Shown here: in pieces, positions 48,401 to 57,800 of the stretch | Numbering within the stretch: position 1 is the stretch's first letter | Layout of the letters: each line of letters starts with the position of its first letter | Assembly (NCBI GenBank): GCA_950295325.1 | Contig: OX485804.1 | Span: 16,678,001 to 16,742,000, forward strand | DNA length: 64,000 nt | Direction of reading: 5' to 3' | Source of the DNA: Polytrichum commune | Taxonomy: Eukaryota; Streptophyta; Polytrichopsida; Polytrichales; Polytrichaceae | The notes under the pieces: generated by a model | The model's database searches: none | The model's input: the letters and a program-made list of their open reading frames with translations, nothing else | What the model was told of the DNA's origin: nothing | Position numbers and translations under genes: made by a program

Positions 48401-50837
48401 AAGTGGCTGCTGCCTCGATTTGAATTTGCTAACCATCTTGTAGATCTTGTAGTAATAGCTAGTTTCATATCCTAAGAGCAGTGGGCTGGCTGAAAAAAGT
48501 AACCATTTAAGATCCATCTACCTTATATGTAATTCCGAAATGGACAACACGAAAATTAGAGGGACCTTGAAGAAAAACTTGCCTCGTTTCAAAAACTATT
48601 ACATCTTGAACAGGCACAAACAAGCCGGCCTGCACCTAATCTACCCCAAGAGCACGCCATTAGGTTTTCACATGGTTGGTTGAAAATATCCGGTTTGCCC
48701 AGATACTCCCCATATAATTGAACCATAATAGTGGTAAGGTGCACCAAAAAATTAACTGCTACGTAAGTCACCCATACAGACGAGCACTACTCCTACCATA
48801 ACCTCCGAGTTCCTCATGTATCTAGGTTAAGGCCTTCGACTTAAGCCTCCCTGCAAAAGCTGCACTTCAATACGAAGATCATCATATGTGGCTCCTGAGG
48901 TTTGATCCACAGAAAAAACTAGAAAAAGGAGTTGACATCATGGAAACTAACCTTAGTAAAGTCTGGTTCTGCAATTGTTCTCCCCTTTGCTTGGAGGGTC
49001 CAGACTCCAGCTGGACCTCGAAAATCAGGTATACCGGCTGCAGTGGAGATGCCTGCTCCTGTGTAAACCTGTAAGCAAGAGTGGACTCAATCAAATTCTC
49101 TCTTAAAACCAAACAGATTTCATGCTAACTTCTGTATCATGCAGTCAATTGATGAATATGCATCGAATTCAGCTGGCAATGTGATCTCTGAGGGATGGAG
49201 GAAGTTGAATTGAAATACATGGGAGTAGCTGTGGGGCACTATAAATGAGCACTATTAGGGTTTGATAAGGTAGACAACCCTTATTCGGTTACTTTTCTTG
49301 TTAGGACACCTATATTTAAGTGGTGTGTGGTTTGGTGTGGCTCCAAGAACAGATACCAAAAAGACACATGTTTAAAAGAGATTGGACTATGTGCTCAAAA
49401 TATGATAACTCAATGGTCAACATTGGGAGGACCTCTTATGACCATTTAATGAGCATGAGAATCTTCACTTTGAAAATGAATAAGATAGTCATATAAGCTC
49501 CGAAAATTATAAGGACAGTGGCTGCCGCCTCAATTTGGATTTGCTAACCATCTCGTACTAATCTTGTGTTTCATATCCTAGGAGAAATGGGATAGTCGGA
49601 CAAAGTAACCATTTAAGACCCATCTAACTTATGTGGTCTATTTGTCATGTTACATGACACTCATCTCAAAATACAAGTGACCAACATTTAAAGTAGAGTC
49701 AGTGTTGGTACATAACCTTCAGGGTTTGATATCTTTTCAGTGCTAACTCAACATTCAGCTAATGGGTCAGTCAACATTGGTTTGACTCATAATTCAACTT
49801 TTTAGGTCTTGCAACTCTACAAGATCGAAACAAAAGTTCAGAATTGCAACCCTGTATTCGGTAATTTGATGTAATTGAATCAATGTGAAATTAGTGTTGG
49901 TGTATGAATTTCAAGGGTTGTAATGCTGATACAGACGTTGTAAGACACCCATGAATCTGATGCTTCAAAAGTCAACCATGGGTACTCTCGCATGACGTTT
50001 CCAGATGGAAAAATAATTCTCAACAAACACATTCCAAGGGCCACACCATGTCTCTCCCAAAGTCTTCATTTAAGACGCACAAAAGACTTCATTCACCATA
50101 TGACTTACACCCAACGTTGCAGATCGAGCAAAAACTTCACAAAACCATTCATTAACCTATTAGAGTACATGGGAGTAGCTGTAGAGCACACCCTAAATGC
50201 GCACTATTAGGGATTTTGATGTGGTTTATGTGTATTGTAACATAACACTGGTCCAGAAAATCGAGCATAGTGTTTCCAGCTGCAATTTATAGAAGAAATT
50301 CTCAACATCCAAAAACATTTAAAGGAGCACACACGATTTGTCTCTCAAAGACTTCATCATCTTCATTCCCCAACTGAATTGCACCCAACATCATCGCAAA
50401 TTGAGCAAAAACTTCACGAAACCATTCACAATTCTAAAGCTTGTAACAAAGAGTAAATGAGCACTATTAGGGTTTTAGATGGTTATGTGTAATGTTACAT
50501 AACACTGATACAATCAGTTGATCATGGTATTTCCAGCTGGAAAAGAAGAATTCTCAACAATCTCAACATTCAAAGGACCACACCACATCTCCCAAAGTCA
50601 TCGTTGAGTTCGTTCACCGAACTGAATTGCACCCAACATCATCGCATATTGAGCAAAAACCTCACATGACCATTCATAGATCTAAAACTTGTTGGACAGA
50701 TAACTTACCACAGTATAGTTGGAGCTTCGCAAAAAAACAGCCAGTTGCTTCACTTTTGCTAACACCACTCCCTCCTCTTCCTCTTCTTCCTCCTCAGCCA
50801 TATTCCTTCGACTTCTCCGCAAACCATTCTGACTCAT
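45445..50837 (-). CDS. Sirtuin, SIRT7-like (class IV NAD-dependent deacylase)
   Basis: NAD-dependent protein deacylase. Exons, 5' to 3' on the minus strand: 50837-50709, 49068-48952, 48006-47590, 46574-46404, 45675-45445, all in phase, giving 354 residues. Residues 15-22 are eight consecutive Glu. Motifs: [18 protein letters not shown] (about 45-62) and GVWT for [15 protein letters not shown] (106-117); SELHGN with catalytic His127; zinc Cys135 and Cys138 (CPLC) with Cys198 and Cys203/204; VLGSSLKV (238-245); NLQHTPFD (266-273). The C-terminal [15 protein letters not shown] resembles human SIRT7 (CDDVMRLLMAELGLE) more than Arabidopsis SRT1. About 60 residues, rich in Ser, Lys, Gln and His, separate the two zinc Cys pairs, roughly twice the usual spacing. 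The Gly of QN.DGLH is Asn. In animals SIRT7 is a nucleolar H3K18 deacetylase; the role here is unknown. The tail after residue 300 is not conserved. Confidence 0.93.
45985..46322. mobile_element. Family C foldback element in the last sirtuin intron
   Basis: Ends AGAGTTATCCTTTAACTCAA and TTGAGTTAGAGGATAACTCT are inverted copies. Internal text CCACTTGTGGTGCATGCTCA, GAGGTAGTAT, TTTAGCACCCCTTGGCATGC and GTTGTATGCAAAACAACCAA matches 2225-2582. Confidence 0.75.
46650..46795 (-). mobile_element. Family B fragment (reverse) in sirtuin intron
   Basis: In reverse complement: CCTATTTATCATATGCATAA, TAGATTGAATTATAGGGAGA and TTTGAGCTCATATACAAT, matching the start of the 6497-6795 copy. Confidence 0.6.
48155..48530 (+). 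mobile_element. Family A MITE-like element, near full length, in sirtuin intron 2
   Basis: The clearest copy: starts TAAGGTAGACAACCC and ends CATCTACCTTA, so terminal inverted repeats of at least 9 bp (TAAGGTAGA). Contains GGTATGTGGTTTGGTGTGG, GAACGGGCACCAAAAAGACA, CCAATCAATGAGCAC, GAATCTTCACTTCGACAGTG and TTTCATATCCTAAGAGCAGT. Confidence 0.8.
49262..49632 (+). mobile_element. Family A MITE-like element in sirtuin intron 1
   Basis: Starts TAAGGTAGACAACCCTTATT, nearly identical to the 48155 copy, and ends CCATCTAACTTA. It interrupts a tandem-repeat unit: the text GAGCACTATTAGGGTTTGA just before it is the same as the start-to-middle of the units at 50000-50700. Confidence 0.8.
49985..50700. 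repeat. Tandem repeat of about 255-270 bp in sirtuin intron 1
   Basis: Three diverged units marked by TTTCCAG(A/C)TG at about 49999, 50272 and 50528. Each is followed by TTCTCAACA, ACACCA(T/C)(G/A)TCTC or similar, CCCAACATCATCGCA-like text, GAGCAAAAAC(T/C)TCAC, CCATTCA and, in two units, GCACTATTAGGG. A fourth partial unit lies before the family A insertion at 49262. The last unit ends within a few bases of the donor of exon 1. Confidence 0.7.
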
Positions 50838-51398
50838 GACACCCTTTCAATTTGCAACTCCCCCCTACTTAATTGACTTTCACACTCTCCGATTGTCAAA
50901 ACGACAGCCCACAACCAGAAAAAACAAAACAAAGCAAAGAACCAAAAAGAACAATGTCGAACAAAATCAAACCAAAAAAATCTGAGGTTAGCCCTAATCT
51001 AGAAAAAAATCTGTGATGCTGGATGACTTGAAGCAGGTTTCAACCCCTTGATGACCAATCTCCACTACTAATCCACAAAACTCTCTTCACTCAGGACTTC
51101 CATTTTGTTACCATCTCATGGCCGAAACCCCTAAAAGATCATATTTTGTGACATATATTTCCTATTTTCACCTAAAAATGAAGGATGGTAAATTATTTGT
51201 TGTGAACAATGTTGGGTTTTGTGATCATCCACAGGTACCTTAAGTTGTGCTAATTTTTATGTCCCTCTGAAAGTCTTCAATTCAAGTCCCACTTGATTTC
51301 AAAAGAGGTGTCTGTAGCCTGCCAATTGAAGTCAAAATATGGAAAGTTGAAAGTCCATGTCCTTTAAAGCAAAGGAGTGAAAATGTGAATTATAAATG
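50838..51398. other. Upstream region of the sirtuin gene
   Basis: Presumed 5' UTR and promoter of the minus-strand sirtuin gene. A-rich sequence with CAAAACAAAGC-type runs at 50925-50990. No repeat or gene otherwise. Confidence 0.4.
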
Positions 51399-51922
51399 AG
51401 GGCCACTTCACACTATGGCCGAAGGTTGAGAGGCCATCAATTTCCACCAATCACATTGCAAGAAATCAGGTTTTTTCTCTTGACCCTTTCCACTAAAGGC
51501 CAAAGTCCAAAGGCTATCGTGCTCCAAAATATTTGCATGATAGTATTTTTTGGCTAAGGCGACGGATTCTTGAAGGAAATTTGGGTTAGACAGGAGTGGA
51601 AACTCAAACTATGTTCGACAAGCCATCATTTTTTTTCATTTAAAAAAATAAAAATTGACAATTGACAATTGACAATATTTTGGCCGTTACATTGGAGGGG
51701 TTGTTTTGAGCAGGGAATAAAGTGGGATGCTCCTTCTTCCTCTCTCTCTCTTTTAGACTTTGGGCTTGGCCTTTGGAGGCTTCACACTATCCCCAGCCGA
51801 AGGCTCCGATTCCTACATTTTATTGGCTATTGCCAACTCATTTCTTTGGACTCTCAACAAAGTTTGACCATTCAATCCCACGGCCTCTTGACTTGGACGG
51901 CCATAGTGTGAAGTGGCCCTTA
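51399..51922. mobile_element. Family E-type MITE-like element
   Basis: Terminal inverted repeats of about 21 bp: AGGGCCACTTCACACTATGG on the left and CCATAGTGTGAAGTGGCCCT on the right, both perfect here. The interior is about 480 bp and non-coding, although an 88-codon frame runs out through it. The ends match the termini of the elements at 28737 and 57968, but the interior is not obviously the same, so it may be a separate subfamily. Confidence 0.8.
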
Positions 51923-52484
51923 GTTAGATTGTTATGGGTCAAACTTAGGAGAATCCTTGTGTCCACTATTAAGGTGGGAGCACCTTAAACATTATAGAAG
52001 CTACGGTATTTGGCATACATGTGGTAGCCGTATGAACCCCCCCCAAAAAATTCCCATGTAGATAGAATAAAAAGACCAAGTGTATTGAAATGAAATCAAA
52101 TTTTGAAGTGAAAATTGTGTTGAGACCCAAAATTGTTAGAGGGTGTAACAAACCTCCAACATGTTTTGCCATCAACTTTCACAATAACAATTATCAATCA
52201 GAATGATGAACTGAAAACTCAGTTTTTTTTCCTTGAAGTGTCTAATTACAATCATAGACCAAGTAGGTCTTGGTCTAGACTCAATCACCCAACCATAAGA
52301 GAGAGACTAAAAAATCATCTCTCCTCCCCAAAACTTCCTCTTATGCCAAATGCACTACTTTTACTTTCTATTTTCACATATAATAAAAGTATTCTCTTCA
52401 TAGCTTCATCTCTTAGTTCTACTGTAAATCTTCTATCATTGGTTCTTCTAGAACCTTCTTCCATCTTTCGACTCAATCTCATTC
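51923..52484. other. Spacer before the hairpin array
   Basis: No gene supported. A 123-codon plus frame at 52133-52504 runs into the repeat array and is Ser/Leu-rich, probably chance. GAAGTGTCTAATTACAAT at about 52235 resembles a stray array unit. The open frame's last codons use the repeat. Confidence 0.4.
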
Positions 52485-52985
52485 TTCTAGTTGGAAGTGT
52501 CTAATTCCAATTGGATTCATCCATCCCTTCTTCTAGTTGGAACTATCTAATTCCAACTTGATTCATCCATCCTTTCTTCTAGTTGGAACTGTCTAATTCC
52601 AATTTGGTTCATCCATCTTTTCTTCTAGTTGGAACTGTCTAATTCCAACTAGATTCATCCATCATTTCTTCTAGTTGGAACTGTCTAATTCCAATTTGGT
52701 TCATCCATCGAGTCTCCTAGTTGGAACTGTCTAATTCCAACTAGATTTATTTATTCATTAAGAATTGTCTAATTCCAATGAGTAGCATTCATCTTTCCAA
52801 ATTTGGAGTGGTCTAACTCCAATGCACCTCATCAAGAGTTGTCTAACTCATGTGCACATGTTTTCTATTTGGAAATCCAATGCACTAAATGCGGAGCTGT
52901 CTAACTCCGGTGCACATGTTGTCAAGGAGTTGTCTAGCTCCAATCCAACCATCTTCAACTAGGAGGTGTCTAGCTCTAGCTCCCA
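52485..52985. repeat. Tandem array of small hairpins, 46-bp period
   Basis: CTAGTTGG recurs at 52487, 52533, 52579, 52625, 52671 and 52717, an exact 46-bp period. Each unit holds an inverted repeat: AGTTGGAA, loop CTGTCTAA, TTCCAACT (or TTCCAATT), then a TTCATCCATC spacer. After 52760 the period breaks down, but the hairpin persists with changed stems: TTGGAG/CTCCAA at about 52801, CGGAG/CTCCG at about 52891 and GGAGTT/AGCTCC at about 52926. The TGTCTA core stays constant in nearly all of about twelve units. Confidence 0.85.
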
Positions 52986-53265
52986 TCATCCTCTGCTTAC
53001 ACATTGGCACACGTGGTTAGAATATTCAATCATCCATGAATATTTTGAATTACATTATAGGGGGCCTTGATGTTCACATGTTGAACATTCTCAAATCAAC
53101 ATGTACTTATTATGCAAGATTTTGAGGGTGTTGGTTCTAGGTGTTGTCTTGGTTTAAGGTGCTTTGCTTTAGTACTTACATGCTGCCTTGAACACTTTGG
53201 GGATTATTTTGCCAACTCTTTAGACTCCTAACGAATTGGTATGATTTGAAGACTACATTGATTAT

Positions 53266-53430
53266 CCCAATTAGCACGTGTTACTATTCGGAGTTACAAA
53301 ATGTAATGACGTCTTACTCAAAAGTTAATAAGTTGTTCATATATTATAGAACATACATGTCTTTGCTTGGTGAATTATTACATCGTCATTAAATAGTGAT
53401 AGCCCTGCGTAACTCCAAATAATAATGCAT
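53266..53430 (-). mobile_element. Family H foldback element (reverse)
   Basis: Ends TTACTATTCGGAGTTAC and GCGTAACTCCAAATAATAA are inverted. In reverse complement CACTATTTAATGACGATGTA, ACCAAGCAAAGA and ATGTTCTATAAT follow the 12823-12988 copy. Confidence 0.55.
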
Positions 53431-53999
53431 AGGGCCCAAAACATGGTAAAGTGAACAAAAATTATACCGTGTCACTGTACATGGGCAAGTAGCCATATTT
53501 CCTAGTCATATGACTCAAAATAATAATAATCATTCATATTAAGGTTATTAATAAGGTGGATCCTGGACATTTCATAATTATTTTTGCAAACTACATGATT
53601 TACATCCATAGAAGTAGAATCAACTTTCATGATTGTTGGGTTTCAAAAAATAAAAGTGAAGTAGACCAATATGATTTCATTCGTCAACATAGGTGACTTC
53701 TTTAAGTGAAAAATATCTACATTGTGACATTTAGACTAACACATGGAGATACATTAGATGATAGTCTTGTGCGCCTCATAACACTATTGAACATGCTCAT
53801 GCTAATATATTAATAAGCGCACTTGAATGCCAAGTGTTATGAGGTGATAATTATGGTGAAGTTGTCTTGACTCATAAATGTAAGCTAAAGTACGCCTCAA
53901 AAATGGGGCAAGTGACACTATTACGCATGGAACACCAAATACCATACACGATTTAGTGAGTCAGTACTTGTGAGTACTGTATATGATATTGCAAGTTGA
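53431..53999. other. Spacer
   Basis: AT-rich; no open frame of note, no repeat family copy, no RNA gene recognised. Confidence 0.4.
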
Positions 54000-54835
54000 A
54001 AATGAAGGGTTACTAGGATGTTGACTTCGCCCCTCCTTATAGGAGTTCACGTAACCTTTAAATGGCAAGTATTGAAGCTCGGCAATCGAGACCTTTTCAG
54101 TTTCCAAGAGTTGCCTCACAGGTATTCAAGCAGCTCCCATCCGGTTGTGGAGTCCTGTGTTTGTTGTCACTCTTTTTGTATGAAGTTTGTAGTCATCAGC
54201 GTGTCAGTTCCTGCATTTTCAAAGGTGAAGTTGCTGCTAGGTTGAAATGGGTGGTTGCTCCTAAACTTCTGTTCCATCTTGTTGGTGTCCTCCTCTGATT
54301 TCCTTCCTAATCATCGTCACTATTGTCTCAATTGCATTTCGAGCTTGATTGAGGCATCTCAAAAGGTGTCCAGTATCTAATCCCACTTCTCGCATGTACA
54401 AGCCATGTAGTTCAGAGTCTGTAATTTGAGCATACAGATTGCAATTCGAGAACGAAGGGTTACTAGCACATCATCGACTCTCTTTCCTCCTTACAAGTCG
54501 ATATAACCTTTTGGCAGGTTTTGAAGCTCGAAAATCGAGACCTTTTCAGCTTGCAAGAACTGTCTCAGGTATTGCAGCAGGAATCCAGTGGGTTCGCTGA
54601 TACTCTTTTTGCATGAAACTTGTACTCATCACGGTGTCTGATCCTGCATTTTCGAAGTTTAACTTGCTGCTAGGCCAAAATAGGTGGTTCCTCCTTATTT
54701 GTGTACCATCTCGTTTGTGTCCTCCTTTGGTTCCCTTCCCAATCATCATCATCATCACTAATGTGTCAATCGCAATTTCAAATTTTCAGGCTTGATTGGG
54801 GCATCTGAAAAGGGTATCCAGGAGAGATATAAGTT
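54000..54835. repeat. Tandem duplication of the FSH-gene upstream region, period about 445 bp
   Basis: Copy 1 (about 54000-54390) and copy 2 (about 54448-54835) align along their length: GAAGGGTTACTAG, TCGAGACCTTTTCAG, ACTCTTTTTG(T/C)ATGAA, GTCATCA-type text, CCTGCATTTTC, TTGCTGCTAGG, AATCATC, and GCTTGATTG(A/G)GGCATCT.AAAAGG. Copy 2 runs directly into the start codon at 54843 and contains a splice-acceptor-like TTTTCAG at 54783-54789. Copy 1 lacks that acceptor context. The gene's promoter and leader are therefore probably duplicated. Confidence 0.8.
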
Positions 54836-54842
54836 ATTTACA

Positions 54843-57800
54843 ATGGGGGCTGAAGATCATAGCCCACAGAGGAAGTTGAAGTTGCTGGGACTCCATGGCT
54901 TCCGAACCAGCGGGGATATCCTCCAACGCCAGCTTTCCAAATGGGGTCCCATTGTGCATGAGCTCATTGATATGGTGACTCCCATACTAACTCAAAAACC
55001 CTTCTTTCTCCACTCTTCCAAAAAATTCTGTTAACACATCGGGGTTATGATGCTCTGCAACCCTTGACACACCGTGAATGTGCTTTATTTCGATTTAAGT
55101 CTTTCATTCGTGTCAACTGTAGGCAACTGTTGTGATCTGGTTTTCAGGTGGTAAAATGCAGACCATTGTTGCTGGAACCACTTTATCTGAAACTCGGAGA
55201 CTGGCTCTTTCTCCTCTGTTATGATGTAACCATGTCGCTTCTTCAATGTTGGGTCAATTGTTGGCCTTGTTGACTCTTCCAAAGTGCTCGTAGACACATC
55301 AGGTTTTGATGCTCTATGGATCTTGACGCACCATGCGAATTCATTAAGCTATGCGCATGTGCTTTTTCATTTTTGGTCCAACTTTAGGCAATTCATGTGT
55401 TCTGGGTTTCAGGTGGTGAAATCCAGAGAAATACTGTTGCCAACAAATTATCAGAAATTCAGAAACCGACTCTTTCTCCTTACATTTGATTGGCGATATG
55501 GATACTTTAATTTTTGGGTGTTGGGTTGCCATACCTAGATTTCACTACCAGATCACAAGAATTTCTTGCCTAGGGGTTTATTCAGTATTAGCAACCAAAC
55601 ACCCAAAGATCAAGTAACAACATGGCCAATCAAAACTGAGGAGAAAGAGCCGGTTTCCAAGTTTCTGAATGGTGGTTGGCAACAATACTCTGGATTTTAC
55701 CACCCAAAACCAAAATCACAAGAATTGCCTGGGTTGCGAGATCTACAGAGCGGTTGTTGCTTTTCTCTCTCAATGTCTGAGGTCATTGGTGGATAATGTT
55801 TTACAGGATGTCATTAATGGGCCCCTGCCTTGCGAAGGGAAATCGGATGTGGAGGGCTACTACGACGGTCCTTACTATGAATGGTATCGATTTAACAAGG
55901 TTGGTGTCACAATTACTGAATCACTACATGATAAAAAAAAACATTATATATATTGTTGTCCCTTATTCACACGTAGGAAATATTTCACAGCTTCTTCAAG
56001 TGCATAGTGTTTAGCACTTCCTTGCCTGATCCTTTGTAGTACCAAAAGCCTGCAAAATGGAGTGCAAACAAAATTGCATTTATGCGAGTTGCTGTCAAAG
56101 TTTCTGTCGACGTTTCTGTGTTGATCTTCTGTGTATAGAGAGGTTCTTGAATTTGAAGCGTGGGTCTTGGTGCTAATGATCCTTTTTTTTGGTGGCTCAA
56201 CAGGACTACACTGAATTTTATCACGCCGATGAAGCAATCACGTACATATCCGATTACATGAAGTTGCATGGGCCTTATGATGGTCTAATTGGGTTCTCAC
56301 AGGTAAAATAGAAAACGTTGCCCCAATAGGCCCAATGGGCCTCAACACAAATTTCAGAAATTAAAACAAGAATTTTCTGCACATGGTAGGTTGTCGAATT
56401 GTCGAAGAAATACTCGAAATTTTTTTTTCGTGCACCGACTAACTTCATTGCAATCGTTGTTCCTGTGCAGGGAGCCGTGCTGTGTGGCTGCCTTGCTGCT
56501 CTGCAAGGGAAAGTAAGCAAGACATTCGATTTCATGAAGCATTTCATGCTTTTTGCAATGTCCAGACTAACATGTTATTTGATGACCTCACCAATTTTAC
56601 CCACACTTGTACTCCGCGAAGATTTTAGAGTTTTGACTCATACCTTGTCCATGGGAAGAAGAGAAAGGTGCATGTGTGATGAATCTCCGGGGTTGCGGTT
56701 TTTGTAATTTTTTTCTTGATTGTATTTGCAGGGGTTGGCACTCCAAGACATCCCACCCATTCGTTTTGTTGTCATGATATCTCCTGCGCAACTCCGAGCT
56801 CAACATCTAAGACATATTTATGAAGAGCCCATCATCAAGTGTTCTTCCTTGGCTCTCCTAGGTAAAGCATAGTTAGGCTTCACCCTCTGAATGTCACACT
56901 TCCGCTTGTTGCGATGTGAAATGTTGGTTTTTGTTATCTTCTTCTTGCTTCAATAGATTTATCCTATGACTTTCAATAGATGGGGGTTTTGGTCAGGAGT
57001 CGGTCGTTTTGCATGCAAATGTCTTCCATGTTCAGTAACGTTTTGGTGCATGCTCGGAGGTAGTGTAGTGTGGAGGTTTGAACGAGGAACATCGTGTATC
57101 GGTTCATTGAGGGCTCAAACTCATTTTTGGCACGCTGAGGGGTGCTATAACGAGTCCAGCCCTCAATAAACCAAAATAGCTTGCTCTTTCTTCGAATTCA
57201 AACAGGACCTTGTAAAGCATGCGCCATCACAAGTGGAAAGAAATTATTGATTCTGCATGCAAAACAACCAATGTTGAAATCATATGGGCCCAACTCTCGA
57301 TGTAAAAGTCTCATTGAATTAGAGGACAAATATAACATTCCATGTCGTCAGTATCATCACTTGGTAAGGTAGATGTGCCTTAGATGGATACTTTTCAATC
57401 TGCACCCCGTTCTCGTCGGATTCGAAACACACAATAATTGTGAGATGATGAGCAAATCCAAATTGTGGCCGTAGTCATTTGCCACATAATTTCTGGAGCT
57501 CATGAGGATTCTTGTGCTCATTAGGTGGTCATATGGGTCACTCCAATCTTGTTAGCTATTGGGCCTAGAATGGTTAGCATATTTTGAGCATGTAACCACT
57601 CACCACTCAAAATATTTGTGTCCAGATTTTTGTTGTGTTGGGATTTAGGCACATCTACCTTAAACCTCTCATGTATCCAACATCTGCATACGTAAATTGA
57701 TGTATCTCTCATGTAATCTAAGAAATTGTTTTCTGTGTTGAACAGGGCGTAAGGATTGGATGAGACCTTTTGGCCAAGAATTACTGAAGTCATTTCAAGA

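Noticed and set aside
52485-52760. Regular 46-bp repeats resemble a CRISPR array.
   Set aside because: The whole unit repeats, including the would-be spacers. The repeats are themselves hairpins, and the window is plant nuclear DNA.
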